From assembly GCA_014338405.1 (NCBI GenBank), contig JTDE01000456.1:67923-131922 (forward strand): 64,000 nucleotides of DNA. Direction: 5' to 3'. Positions 24,112 through 37,023 of the stretch are shown one piece after another. Both the position numbers and the translations under genes were made by a program. Under the pieces are notes generated by a model, which searched no databases, was not told where the DNA came from, and was given only the letters and a program-made list of their open reading frames with translations. The DNA comes from Paragonimus skrjabini miyazakii. Its lineage: Eukaryota > Platyhelminthes > Trematoda > Plagiorchiida > Troglotrematidae. Position 1 is the stretch's first letter. Each line of letters starts with the position of its first letter.

Positions 24112-26343
24112 CAGGAGGGAATGAACTGTTTTAAATGTTCGAATAGTTGAAAGCGTAGGAAACTTGATTATATCAGTTATTCCATTGGGAATTCACTTCG
24201 GATGGAAACGACAGATAATTTCACCTGTAAGATTCTGTCATACGGAGGTAGCGCTTGCAAAAACCGAACAAAAAGTGATGCGTTTCAATATAAAAGTTAG
24301 TATTACACCAGTATCGATGGGCTATGTTTTATATACCGTTGAGACCATAAATGAACTAAATATAGTAAGCAGCGAACGAATGTTTGCATACCTTTCAGAC
24401 AAAATGAGGAGAGTCTAAAATAACATACGTCATCGCGGATCATATTTCTATATGATAGCATATGTCACAGTTCACCATATTATCAGTTCGATCGTTCCGG
24501 AGTATAGTTGTTCAACTGGGTAACTTGCAGTTCTTGTCTGAATCGTGCATGAATTTTCTATGCACGTGTAAAACTTATATATGTATTTGTTTGAATGGCT
24601 GAAACCACCGATGTTGCAGTACTTAGTGAAAGCAACATAGAATTTCCGAAAATGGGTTCGTCTGAGAGTTGACAAGATGCCTACCTACTATCGGATGGCA
24701 TGGCTTACCAGCTTAGACGGGTCTTTACTTGTGTCACGGCTGTTCAATTGACGTTTTTGAATATGTGTTTAAATGGCCAAATATTCTCGTTCTTTGTGGA
24801 GTATTCTGATGCAAAATACACACTTTTCCTACTCAGAATTCATGATATTGGTTTAGAATAGAGATACCACCATTTCATGCCAGCTTGTATTCCAGTGTTC
24901 CCTCTTGCATTTAGTTACTCGAGGCCCTAGTTACATCTCTCTGCATTACTACTGACGAGTAGTAGTGTGTGATCGTTCAATTCCACTACATCAGTAGCGT
25001 ATGTCCAGAGCGAGCTGTTGTTGATATGACTGTGATCTCTAACATTCGAATATCCTCTGTTACTTCATTAAGCTTGCGCGAGTTGATATACCAAACATGT
25101 ATGCATGTTTTAACTTGCTCGAACGTTAATCTTGCGGCATCAGCTTGTCTTTAGCTGTTAATTTTGTAATTTAAATGCCGTTCTACCTTGGTTATAGTTG
25201 TTACAGGCCAATCTATTTATCACTTGAAATTCCTTAACTGAACCTATAGAAACAAAGGTAACTGAGCCTGATTTACAGTTAAATAATAACGAGGGAAAGC
25301 CAGAACTGTCCATTGAAACTGATTTCAATAGTAAAACTGATGAACTCTTAATTATATTATACTTCCTCGATTGGTTAATTACTTAACGTATCTTGTTTTC
25401 TACTTGAACTGTATAAGAATCATGGGCAATTCTTGCGTGTAAATATCAGTAGACGATCTATAATTATGGTTCTGTGGTTTTTATTTAATGACTGAATATT
25501 AAAGTATGGTTGAGACTGTTGACAAGCAACTGTTTATTTGAGAATTTAGTTCTGAACAATAAACACACTACATTCGATATCATACATTTTCGATAGGTTT
25601 ATCAGAAATCAAGGTGCATCAGTGAAACACGTTCTTGGTGTGTCATTTTTGAGCGGAACTCAACACAATGAAAATAAAGGTTTTACTACAGGGAGGAAAG
25701 TGCGTTTCCTCATATACTTTTAGCACAAGGATATTTTTAGAACTGTATACGCAGTCACTATGGAATTGCAGTATGCAAATATGGAACTTAGTTTGATGTG
25801 CGAAACGCTGTTGCACCAAAAAGGGGTTAGGTAACTAAATTTCGTTGGTCAGCGAAATATGACATTTCGTGCCTCTGAAATAGGAATGTTGTAAACTGAA
25901 GATGTTTCAAACATTTATACATAAAATTACCTTTCGATCATATTCTAACTGAGGGAGGCAGGTTAAAACCGCATTACTCTTGGGAAGACCGTTTACTTGC
26001 GACTTCTGTCTTAATTGAAGAAAAGTTGAGACGAATGAGATCACTAAATATGAAATTAAATTAACTAGTTTAAGATGTTTTGAATGGAACTGCATCACGT
26101 TCAACCATTAGTTTTTCACTTCTAATTCAATGAAATAAACCACGCTAAACTTACGTGGAAAAGTCGAATCTACCTCAGCTGTCTCGTTAATGTGTATAAA
26201 CCAAGTTGTGGCTTGCGGTATTGTCTGCCTATTTTTGGCATGGCGCTTTATCATCGAATACGAATTTGTGTTCCTGGGTTGGCCCTCATATATAGTTAAC
26301 CCATAATAAACACGTCTAAACTGTACATAACTCCTGTTCACAG
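24112..26343 (+). other. Intron 6, part after the palindrome
   Basis: No exon or repeat identified. The 84-codon frame at 24164-24418 beginning just past the palindrome is unsupported. Confidence 0.55.
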
Positions 26344-26525
26344 CAACACAAACAAATATCCACGGAGTATGAAGTGAAATACAGTCAACGCGTTGGGGAA
26401 CTTGAAAGTCAGGTGAATCACTATATGGAAACAAGCACGAAGCTACAATCAGAAGTTGACAAGCTGTTGCGCAATCTAGATAACGAAAGGTTCGAGAAGG
26501 AGAAACAGTTACACGAACTACAGGA
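26344..26525 (+). CDS. ERC: ERC-like exon 7 (60 aa + 2 nt, coiled coil)
   Basis: Acceptor CTGTTCACAG, donor CAGGA|GTAAGT. Reads QRVGELESQVNHYMETSTKL then QSEVDKLLRNLDNERFEKEK, the counterpart of the ERC segment with DRIQHLEREI and EVDRLLEILKEVENEKNDK (from memory). It ends with two bases of a Glu codon completed by the first A of exon 8. Minus-strand open frames across it are shadows. Confidence 0.88.
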
Positions 26526-28446
26526 GTAAGTTGAATATGTTTGGATGAAAAGGAACAGAACAGGAGTATAAATGTGACTGTAAAAGTCGCCTCGATGCTG
26601 TTTTAAACTAGATCTCAAACTTTTAACTTTATAATAAGACAGGATGATCAGAAAAGCAGTAAATATGGTTCTCTGAACAGATTGTAAACTCTTATCAATG
26701 CTCATGTTTCGAGTGTCATAGTTTTAAAAAAAGTAGCTGTATACTTTCATTTCAGTATTTATTTATAGTCTCGAGCTAGATAGTACCCAATCCCCTTTCC
26801 AAACGAATCCCTAAAATGCGACCGTTGTATGAAATGTGACACAACCGTATACTAACACTTAAAAATTATCGATGTAAACAATGAGAATTCGTCTATGAAT
26901 TATGAGTGGATGGCGGCATTAAACTGGAAATTATGTATGATTTTGCTTTTTGTGTACTCGCAGAATGAATTTGAGCAATATGTTTTCTGTAAACGGAAGA
27001 TTAACTTTATATTCCTGTGCGGTCAATTTATTTGTTTTGATCTGCTTATAATAAACAACCTTTTTGTTTCTCATGCGTGACCGATGTTATAGATTTGTTC
27101 AGTTACACCTTTCGTTTATAGATCGAACTAAACGTCCTCTTGTTTGGCTGCAAGCTTGACTTCGTAAGCTCACGGTTTACTGTGGCTTAGCTGTATAGAT
27201 AACCAATCCCTCAGTGCGTCACTCCGATTTCGACTAGTCATTGAGAAAACATTAAATTCGGCAATACTCAGCTATTTTTATCTTATATTTGACGAAACCA
27301 TTGACAGATGCTAATTTAAAACACTCCTTACGGTGCAGTCTTTTTTTAGCATACTACAGTCATGTTTGTGTTGTGGACATTTACTTCCTATTTGTCAGAA
27401 AAAGGCTACACTGTATTAGGAGAATTTGGGACTTTATGTTACAACTTTATGATTTAGGAAGTAGGTGCAATATGGAACAGCTTACAGTTGATACACAAAA
27501 GTCAAATCCCTCTGAGTTTTTGTTTACAACATTCACGACTGGTTTGTTCTTGTCCGAATGAACAGTAAATATAAAACATAGAATAGAACAAGCAACTGAT
27601 GAGTAAATAAATTCAGGCTTAGTAAAAGAAGGTAATTGGATAAAATTAAATAAAATTGTTGTCTAAATTCCCTTTAGATTTGTCAGTCTGAAAACGATAC
27701 ATCTGATAACTTGCGTTGAACATAGGATAACTTTGCAAAAGCTAACTTGCTTGATAGAGGCACACGGATTAAGCTTGTTTTCAAATTTAGCATCTGCTTC
27801 GTGTGCTTCTTTTAGGCACGAAAATGCAATCAGTTTAATGTCCATAATCTGGTACACCCGTTTATCACCGAATGAAAGACTCGTTTGGTTTTGTTCAATG
27901 GACATTTCAAAACAGCCGTTATTCAATCTATTTGAGTTTAGGATAACCCCCGCAAATAGGTAGAAAGAACGACGTATTTTCGACTGGTCATAACGAAACA
28001 CGTGACACAAACAATCCCAATGACCGCAATAAAAATTAATGACGCGTCAGTCCAATGAGGAAATCAATATTTGTCCCTGTTTCTTGAACAGTGTAAAGAT
28101 TGCTTCGAGAATGTGAATAGCGGAATTGTATTGTTCTGTTTGTATTGACCATCGTGCGTTTTAGAAATATTCTTTGAAGTCTGAACAAATAAAGTAATCA
28201 CCGATAGAACTTCTTCGTAATCATCATTCATAACTGAAACTCGCGAATGAAATAACCAATACTGCATAGTCAAGATTTCTATTTGAAACATTTTGAAATG
28301 AAAGCCTTGGAATCGACTACTGTTTATCAACACACAATTTACATGGGGCTTGTACACGAACGATTACATTTAGGATATCTAAATATCGGTCATTTCACTT
28401 CAAATTAAACACTGCGCACACTTGCTTCCAGTCTTCTCCTTCAGAT

Positions 28447-28575
28447 AGACACTTCGGTTGACCCACTTTGAAATGAGGCACCAGACTTGAGTTTCGCTCC
28501 TACTGAAACTCTGGGTCGAAGTTTTGACTCTGGCCATCGTGCCTGTGAGACTACTGTGTTAACCGCAACGCCAGT
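28447..28575 (-). mobile_element. SINE family A, degraded copy
   Basis: On the minus strand: GGCGTTGCGGTTAACACAGT as box-A region, CTCACAGGCACGATGGCC, GAGTCAAAACTTCGACC as box-B region, then GGAGCGAAACTCAAGTCTGG and AGTGGGTCAACCG. This is the same order as in the complete copy, with many substitutions. The overlapping minus-strand reading frame is not a gene. Confidence 0.6.
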
Positions 28576-29430
28576 AACTTGACGATAAGCACTACCGAAT
28601 AACCATATCAAAACGCTCATCCACAATTTTATATGAATAGTGTTCGGCTTGTCCGATCATTCAAAAAGGATGACAAACAGAATCGCACTGTTCAGTCCAA
28701 CTGAATATATCGTGACAAGAACTTATCCATTGAATCAAATAATCATGGTTTGAATTAGTTTGTGGAAATCGGAGAATTTGAAGTATTATTATTATTGATT
28801 GTATCCGAACATTTTGCGCTTTTAAATGCTTTCAGTTGTTACAGTTTTACAAAGTCTGTTAGAAGTTTCTGTGTGCCCCTTCGTGTTGTTGATTTCATGA
28901 TTTCACCATTCAACAGACCCCCTGACGCCATCAGAATAAGTATGCACAATTCTACTTTGCTTATCAAAACACAAATTCCTCAAACTTTCCATTCACCCAA
29001 GTCTTTCAGTTTCAAAGTCCAACAAACCATACGCTTCGTCCATTAGTCACCTCCTTCGAGATCGGTAGCCTGATTTTTCATTCTTTTATACATCTTACAT
29101 CGCTTGTTTCCACATATTTCCCAATATCCTGATGACAAACTGGAACGTTCGGATCTTTCTTTCCTATAGGAAACAGATTGTCAAAATGAATATGACAGTG
29201 ACAATTTCGTGTTTAACTATGATTTACGTTTTAGCACAAGTCCGACTGAGCAAGTCTGTTCTGACCTTGATACTGATGTGATCACTGGAACATCGAAAGT
29301 TATACCAGCTTACAAAAAACTGTTTTTCTTTCGTGCAAATAAGAAACATCGATTACATACTCAAAAAGAGAAAAGATCAAACGCTTTACACCTTGAAATT
29401 CCTTTTATTTTACCCAACTTTATCCTCTAG

Positions 29431-29566
29431 AGAGTTACGTGATGCGCAAAATAACATGGCTAACCTGAAACGAACACAGCAGTCAGAGCGTAAGAAAAAT
29501 ACTCAATTGCTTGAAGAAACTCGACAGAGAGAGGAAAATGCACATTCAGACATTGAAATCCTCAAG
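29431..29566 (+). CDS. ERC: ERC-like exon 8 (45 aa, coiled coil)
   Basis: Acceptor TATCCTCTAG, donor CTCAAG|GTAAGC. Residues AQNNMANLKRTQQSERKKN followed by QLLEETRQREENAHSD are very close to the ERC stretch KVANLKHKEQVEKKKS plus QMLEEARRRED (from memory). It starts by completing the Glu codon from exon 7 and ends phase 0. Together with exon 9 this is the most conserved part of the gene in the window. Confidence 0.93.
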
Positions 29567-32099
29567 GTAAGCTTGTTGTGTCCACAAATACACTGTTTGA
29601 ATACTTACTGTTTTACAAAACTAGACATATTCATACAACTAAAACGTAACGAATTGGAAACAAACGCTACCAAAACTTGATGCGTTCGTCTCATTATAAG
29701 TAATAGCGTTTTCAAATCGGAGATAGAACCCATACGTTAGACTTCGCAAATCATGAAAATATCACGCCGTAGCTTGTACTAAGAAGCAGGTGGCACCGTT
29801 TCAGCTTTTGATTTACGTGCTCTCGTAAGTTTCAAACTGGTCACAGTTTAGATCGTGTTCTGTCAAGCAGTGGGTTATATTCATTCCATAAAGTTTACTG
29901 AATAAATCTGAACGTTTTCTTTAGAGACGGTAGTCATTTTCTTTTTCTTCTTACTTGTTTATTTAAGACGGTTGGTTTCCTTTACAAAAGCGCTTTAGTG
30001 TTCCAAAACAACCCGTATATAATATTGGTTACGTTCGTAATTAAAGTTTTACAGCTGAGGCAAAATCTTCAATCGACCAAAAGATCAGCTACAATTTTTG
30101 TTTTCCTAATCGGCCATAAGTATATCGTTTGCATATTTCCGAAATTTGAACGCGGAGAAACAAGCTAGTTTTATCATGCCTTCTTCAGGTCAAATATAAC
30201 ACTGTAAATATGGCACTGGTAGTTAAGATAAAATAAATTGTCTCTGATAAAGTATGAACTACAGATAGATTTGTGATTATACAGTTAGTTAGTCTGATAC
30301 CACATTATTCAGTTAATATGTAGTAGGCAACAGTTATTTTACAACAGTCAAAAATACGTCTGTGTGCGATGAGTTTCAAATAGATTATAATAGCACGTAC
30401 AGCTTCTATGAGTTGTTGATATCTAGCAACGTTGACCAGAATCACGTTCTCATTAGTCTTCTCTTTCATCCGGTTGAACTGACAGGAATTACTGCTGCTG
30501 TAGTGGACGAAAATGTACCCGTAATCTCGGCATCGTCCAACGGAACACAAACTACTTATTTGATGTGTTTTGATTGATCTGCAAGATATTTTGAATTACA
30601 CACAGTTCACTGGGGGATAAAATTGGCAGTCATTTGTGCTTTACTTGATGAGTAGCATAGTAGCGCTATGATTCTTAAGGCACTTTATACTGAAAAATAT
30701 TTTTTGCTCGATTACCAACTAGAAAAGACGAATCCCTTTGCCTATATGTTTATTATATCTATGCTATCCATGCCACATGTTCAGAGGTTGCTATGATTAG
30801 TACTTTTCAGAACATTTGCTTTGGTTATTTTCAAAAGAAGTTCTTTAGGTAACCCTGTCTACTTAGTAGTTTGTCGCGAGGGCCTCATAGCGGTTAATAT
30901 GTAGATGTTAACTTGACCAAATATTTTGCATAATGGCGAGATTATACTTCATGAATTCAGCAGCCAAACTTCGGACTGAAGTGAATCACTTGATTACTGG
31001 AGTGGATTTGTGTCTTCAGTGACTTTGTGCTCCTATGGGGTTTAAGTCGTTTTATATCAGGTGTAGTTGTAACTGTCAGGTCGTATGGTAACGGAACAGT
31101 AGGATAAAAAGGTAATCTAAACACGTAATACTTCTGGCAAGAGTTTTATGTATCCATTGCACCCAGCCTCGCAGAGACATGTTGCTGTAGATTAGAAATA
31201 AGGTATGAAATAAGTGCTCACAATTGACGGCACTCTTGGATATGGCTTACATGTAGGGAGAATTCATACACGTTTTCATATTCTAAATGAAGAACCTTTT
31301 GCCAAACGACACGTATCGGGCAGGGTGTTGCGCAGAGAAAGTTTTATCCCGAAAATAAAGTTTCAGAGTGCTATAGTTGATAATTGAGGTGATAAAACAA
31401 ACCGTTTACGCTTGCTGATGCACAGACTGCAAAATAATGAATTTCCGGTTACGCATCGCTTTGCTCAGCTACTAACAACTGTGACAATGCCCCGAGTCAC
31501 GTGATTACAAGGTGCTCACTGAAAGCTTTACCGCCACACGACGAAACACCCTCAGTTGTTATCTAGAAGTTGCAGGAGCATAAACAGCTTAAACCGTTGT
31601 TTGAAAATCAGTCTTTAATTTGCGAACCGTCCTTATTCACTAAGCGCATTCTAAGAATTATCCATTGTCTACCCGTTACATTTTCTTCGAGCCTTCCAGT
31701 GTGATCTCCAAAATCTTCTGCAAACGCCAAAGTGAAACAGTCCTTCCCAGTGAGGCACACGGGTACAACGATTGAACCACCCATAAAATAACAATAACGA
31801 CTTCAAACCGGGAAATTCTAGACCGGTTTAACCTTGTTGAACAAATCGTTTTATGAATATAACGTTTTGGTATATGCAGTTACGCTTACCTCTGACCATT
31901 ACAGATGTTCGTTTTTTATTTCGGAAAAACTTGTAAAATCCAGTTTTATACTATCCACTTGTTAGTTATATTGCACACTTTTCCTGAGCACTACTTACTT
32001 GTTAGCATTCTGAGATCTAGTAGGTGTTTCCATACGTTCAAGAACAAAAGTGTATATTACTAATAACGACTCTGATCGTTTAGATGAGACCCAATTGTG

Positions 32100-32205
32100 A
32101 AAAATCAACGCTTTGACTAGATTTGTACAAACGATAGCAACACCGTGCTCGAACACGGCAACCACTCTATCAGCTAGGCTACGAAGCCCCGCCGGGAGCT
32201 CGGAA
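32100..32205 (-). mobile_element. SINE family B, minus-strand half of a head-to-head pair
   Basis: On the minus strand a tRNA-like sequence reads GGCGGGGCTTCGTAGCCTAG, CTGATAGAGTGGTTGCC, then GTTCGAGCACGG, a box-A/box-B arrangement with a shortened interval. It faces a second copy starting 25 nt away in the other direction. The pair is joined by a short AT-rich centre (AGTATTTCAAATGTGAAAT) and flanked by GGGAGCTCGG / CCGAACTCCC. Confidence 0.6.
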
Positions 32206-32229
32206 GCTTAGTATTTCAAATGTGAAATT

Positions 32230-32325
32230 CCCGAACTCCCGGAGTAGCTACGTAACCCTGATAGTAAAGCGCTTGCTACGTATGAGCACGTTGTTTCTGT
32301 CATTGTTCCGAATCGGACTGGAGAG
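32230..32325 (+). mobile_element. SINE family B, plus-strand half of a head-to-head pair
   Basis: Reads CTCCCGGAGTAGCTACGTAA, CCTGATAGTAAAGCGCTTGC, then GTTTCTGTCATTGTTCCGAA and TCGGACTGGAG. Line for line it resembles the copy at 50271 (GTAGAGCGCTTGCCGC, GTTTCTGTCGGTGGTTTGAA). It lies in the intron between exons 8 and 9 of the ERC-like gene. Confidence 0.62.
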
Positions 32326-32810
32326 GTGACTTTTACAATTGTCTCAATTGAAAAATATATAACGAGTAGGACTATAATAAATCTTATTAACATTACGCAT
32401 ATTCAGATTGATTATATTTAATTGATACTTATTGGTAAATATAATCAGAAAGCTTACTATGTCCTTCAAGAAACACTTTCACTTCAGTTTGAAAAACAAC
32501 AAAATCTTGACGGCGTGATCAACAGTGACGCAAATATTCTATTGCTAATGCTCGCTGTATAGTTTGTAAATTAAGTCCACTTATATTCTCCAACTACCAG
32601 CAAATGCTGGTTAGTTAACAAGATTGCAAGAACTTTAGTACATTTGTACTTTTAAAATGCTTGTGGTACTAGTTTATTTTCCTTCAAACATTCAATTGTT
32701 ATCAAGTGTTCAAAAGTAAATTCTTAGAACTACAGGACAAAAGAATGACGGAAAAAGATCTTGTGGATTCTTATACCATTATTTTTTTATTTAACTGGAC
32801 ATTATTCTAG

Positions 32811-32942
32811 GGTATCATGTCCGAAAAAGACTCGCGCATTCGAGAATTGGAACAAGCGCTTCGTGAAAGTGTGCGTCTTACAGCAGAACGGGAGATATAC
32901 GCTTCGGGTCGTGATGATGAATCACGACACTTGGAATCACAA
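32811..32942 (+). CDS. ERC: ERC-like exon 9 (44 aa, most conserved coiled-coil block)
   Basis: Acceptor ATTATTCTAG, donor CACAA|GTAAAA, phase 0 at both ends. SEKDSRIRELEQALRESV continuing into RLTAERE is the family-diagnostic block; vertebrate ERC has EELEEALRESVQITAERE here (from memory). The tail GRDDESRHLESQ is less conserved. The reading frame that overlaps in another phase (to 32946) is a shadow. Confidence 0.94.
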
Positions 32943-35900
32943 GTAAAAATTTGAATCCATATTCTATACGCTTATGTGGAAATGATTTATACAGCAATGT
33001 TGAATAATGATTCAAGGGCAAGTAACTTCGTTTAATTCGGGTTTAGGTCGAATCCGACTCAGCAGTTCAGAAGTCATTTCACGTTTTGCACTATACAGAT
33101 GGCTAAAGCCACTGTATTTATTCAGAAGATTGATAGACGTCCAGTTAATAGACGGTGGTTGCATGAAAGTTCCTGTACTAACAATTCAAATGTTTAAAAT
33201 GACATAGAATTTGTCGTAAGTAATTTTTGCACTGCAAATTGTCACCGCGAATGGTAGGGAACAATTTTGGTTGTGTGAAAATAGGCAAGAACAAAACTAG
33301 TTTCACTTTAGAATGTGTATCTTTTATACTTTTTATTGAGAAAGTAGAAACCAGCTTACCAAATTATGACAGGCGTTACAATGATTAGAAATGATATAGT
33401 CAACGAAAAGAAAGTGAAGTACGTACAACAAGATAATAAAATATTTGACCACATATTCAACAAACATAGCTAGGTGAACTGCAAAATCACCACGGTGGAA
33501 CACTGTTTGTGCCAAAGACCTGTGTACTAACAAGCTTTGTTGTACATTTCAATCGACCAGAGATATCAGTGTGAATCAGGCATTTAACGAAACATTTGTG
33601 CCATTCTGTGGTAAAGGATGCCACGAACAGACTTTCGAGGTAATCAACGGAATCAGGGATCTCCATTGAACAAAAACTTGTAAAACTAACTCTCACTTGT
33701 TAAAGACTACGAAATTAGTGCGTTGATAATTTACAGTATTTTGCGACCTGTGACGACTTTCACATAGATCTATATTTTTCTCGAAACTTATTGTAGAATT
33801 CAAACTCAATTTCTATTATTAAAGTTACAAAGGACGGTAATAGTATTTGCACACTCGTATGAAGATACACTAGATGTTTTGGCAGATAGAAATTAAGAAG
33901 TGTGTTCATCTCATAAAGTGTGATATCTTCAGTAGATGACTTAATGGTCCCAGTACTTTATAGTCAGTCATTGTTAAGTTTAATTTACTCGCACCAGTTT
34001 GGAAATTTTCATCTGGTCCGTTTTCAGCGTTCACTAACTTTTAAGTTTCGTGATTTTAATTGAAAACAGGCGATCAATTTTTTCAAACTCTGCAGTGGTT
34101 CAGTTTCCAGTCTTGTCTTATTGTTAAAATATTATCGCAATTACTGTCTAAGGGTTGACGACTACAACAGTGGGTACTCTTGATGCAGAAAGGAACCTAT
34201 GCTGCCTTTAAAGGTCATGGTGGTAATATACTTCGGCTTTAAAAATAACTTACTTTGAACACTATGGACTACAAGAAGATTTAACATTTATAAAGACCGG
34301 CAATAACGACAGTGACAACGTCAACCCAGTAGCATTTATGATCTGCAATGTTTAATACATTCAGCCCTAATCAGGACTGACTGTTAAGTTCTGTCAAGAC
34401 AACACTTATTCAAAACTCCACTAAGTCACTTCGTTTCATCAGAGGTAGATGTAAATAGCTAGCGCCCCAAATTTTTATTGTATGTAACGGTGAATAGTGT
34501 TTCAGTAACTACTAAGTAACAATAACAGAAATCGGTACCACTCACTCGGATTGTTCTGTCAATTATAAACTTAGGTACGAGAGCTACGAACAAATGTTGA
34601 GCAACTTCAGCGTGAACGCAACAACTTATCTGCTCAACTGGCAACCGTTCAGGAGGAGCTTAGTGATCGAGAAGGTCAACTGAAAACGTTGGAACAAGAA
34701 TGCGTAAGTCACGTGAAGATCCTCAACGATAAGGACTACAAAAGCTTATTGTAAACATTTTCGTGAACTCAGCGAATAATTTTGACGTCTTCACCTACGG
34801 TATACAACAGCACAGATTTCACTTTAAACTTCGCGCACCTCCGTAAACAACTAATTTGGATATGGTAACTAACGCAAGGAGTCCAAACTATAATAATACA
34901 CGATGTTCGAAGTTGCGAAAGTTCAACGAAGTTCAATAAAAGTTGACTGCCTTTGAAAACGGTAATATTCCAATTAAAAATGACGCCTGTTTTAAAGATG
35001 GGTTATATCCGAATCGCATGACGCTGTGAGTTGTACGAGAGAAACTAACCTTGCGCCCACTAAGTTAAAACAAATCAGGCCCCACTTTTAATGAAGTTTT
35101 TATCCAGAATGGTTATACATGGGAAATTCTAAACAACGAAGAAAATCAACATAAATATCACATTAATAACGCTTTCGGTTTCTCATAAGTCGGCGTCAGA
35201 ACGGTGATATAAAAGTATTTGTGTCTGCGTGCTGTAATGAATATTTCCGTAAGATTCCGGTATTCAGAAGGAAACAAGATTGTTTGCACGTAGATACATC
35301 AACCTAAGTGTTAACTAAGTATTGTTGAAGTAACCTTAATTTCTAGAAATTCAGGTAGGATATAAAACAAGAGCTTGACCACGCATGAACAAACTTCAAG
35401 ATTCAGAAGGTGACTGTCCAGTATACGCTTTTCCACAGTTTCAGCTGGAAAGTCGCAAGAAACCAGCCCGGTGTACACCAGGTTCATGAAAGCAAGCTTA
35501 CTTTATCCAGTGATAAGCTATTTACCACTATTCAGCTTCAGAAGTGAACTGTTATCCATCAACGTTCTCTCATTATAATGAAAGATAACATCTGGGAAAT
35601 AATAGCCTGATAGCCGTATCTGTGAAAAAAAGTTTCAATGACAGTTTTGTCTGTATCGTTAATTAGTTGCTAGATAAAAGCAACATTTAGGTGCAACTAT
35701 ATCACAACTTAATTACGCTGCTTAACTTTTAACAATCCAATAAACAACGGACTCGCCGGTGCCGTCAGAAAACAGATGCTAAACCAGCCAAGTCATATTC
35801 CATATAGCCTACAATCTTAAACGCAGATTTTTGTTCACTGTGTAAGAAAAACGCCATTTAACAGTGTCCAACAGCTTTTGAAAATTCACACCGAACGAGG

Positions 35901-36894
35901 CATAAAAACACTTGAACTGTTGATACTTCACCTGTTCATCATACCTCATGGGTTCAGGTAAGTTCGTTTGGAGCTTGAACGTATTTTCTGTCCAAGAATT
36001 GTAAGGGATTGCTACACACTTCTGATATACTGTTGCTATTGGCCATTATGGATAAATTGTGTTTGTCCGGTTGTTTGTTATATACTTGAAATTAGAATCA
36101 AATTTAACACGTTCTTAAACCGTGTTATGTCTGATTTCTTTGTTTTGTCAGAAGTAATTTAGTACGTTGCCCTATCATATGTACTATTAAAGATTACCAT
36201 GTGTATCTATTCTTTGATAATCTCGTTATCTTAAGTTTTATCTTTTAAAACATCCTTGAGTTGCACGAGCACGTGATAGTTCTCAAATGACAGCTTTTAA
36301 GCCCTTCCGTTGTTTCGTATCATACTGGCCAATCGCTAGTTAGTCGTTTCTCACACCCAGTTGGTTAGATACCATTTAACCTTGAATCAAATCTAATACC
36401 AAACCTTACATTTCTGCTTGAATTTGACTGAATAAATGGCAAATCTGTTACTTTTAAACTTTGATGTTATCTTTATTTGTTGTGGCTTACACCACTGTTT
36501 CGGCACACGGTTTTCCAAACAACTTATTTACCATCAGCAAATTACAGCCTCATAGTTGATACAAAAGTGGAATAAACGCGGTAGCTGCTATCAAATAAAA
36601 CTGTGCACTATGTATTCTTAGTTGAACAAGATGTTGGTTGAAGCAGTCTTGTACAAAAATAGTTCACTTGAGCCAGGCGATTGAATTTCCTCATAAAAGT
36701 CTACTACTGTCAATTTGCGTAACTAGAGGGCACACTGGCGCTTGACCTGAACAGAATGTTTCCCCATCCAATATCTGCACCTTTATAGGCTCTAATTTTG
36801 GACTCTGTGAAAATTACTTCTGTCGATGTTTTATATCTTCTCACGTTTCTCAAGTGATTTTAAAATAAACATGTTTTGCTGGGCTTGTCGATAG
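32943..36894 (+). other. Introns 9 and 10 around exon 10
   Basis: No mobile element, repeat or extra exon recognised in 32943-34574 or 34704-36894. Confidence 0.6.
34575..34703 (+). CDS. ERC: ERC-like exon 10 (43 aa, first copy of the 43-residue module)
   Basis: Acceptor AAACTTAG, donor TGC|GTAAGT, phase 0 at both ends, 129 nt. Reads VRELRTNVEQLQRERNN then EELSDREGQLKTLEQEC, matching the ERC segment that starts QVEELLMAMEKVKQELE and ends AEKETHLTNLRAE (from memory). It is also the template-like member of the 43-residue module seen again in the C-terminal exons: Leu at columns 11, 22, 29, 36 and 39, Arg at 32, Glu at 33 and 40. Confidence 0.92.
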
Positions 36895-37023
36895 TTCCAG
36901 AACTATTTGCCAGAACTGGAGAAATTGCGTCGGGCTAACCACGAGGCGAATTTGCGCGTTGCAGCTATGGTAAAGTTAACCCAAGGGCATGAACATACGT
37001 TAACTGACCAAGACCGAGCTGTG
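36895..37023 (+). CDS. ERC: ERC/Bruchpilot-like exon 11 (43 aa module)
   Basis: Donor GTG|GTAAGT, phase 0. Two acceptors lie 6 nt apart: GATAG before 36895 (adds Phe-Gln) and TTCCAG before 36901. The first gives exactly 129 nt, the recurrent exon size. Reads YLPELEKLRRANHEANLRV. Module columns Leu8, Leu11, Arg12, Glu17, Val22, Met25 and Leu36 are kept; the second half (LTQGHEHTLTDQDRAV) is less regular and has a Gly that may loosen the helix. Confidence 0.82.

Larger units (their letters stand above)
26526..32810 (+). other. Introns 7 and 8 around exon 8
   Basis: Intron 7 (26526-29430) holds one old SINE-A copy. Around 27663-28010 both strands are open for long stretches without any match. 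Intron 8 (29567-32810) holds the SINE-B pair. Nothing else recognised. Confidence 0.55.

Noticed and set aside
27663..28010. Overlapping open frames on both strands
   Set aside because: Mutual shadows with ordinary composition, no splice context and no family match.
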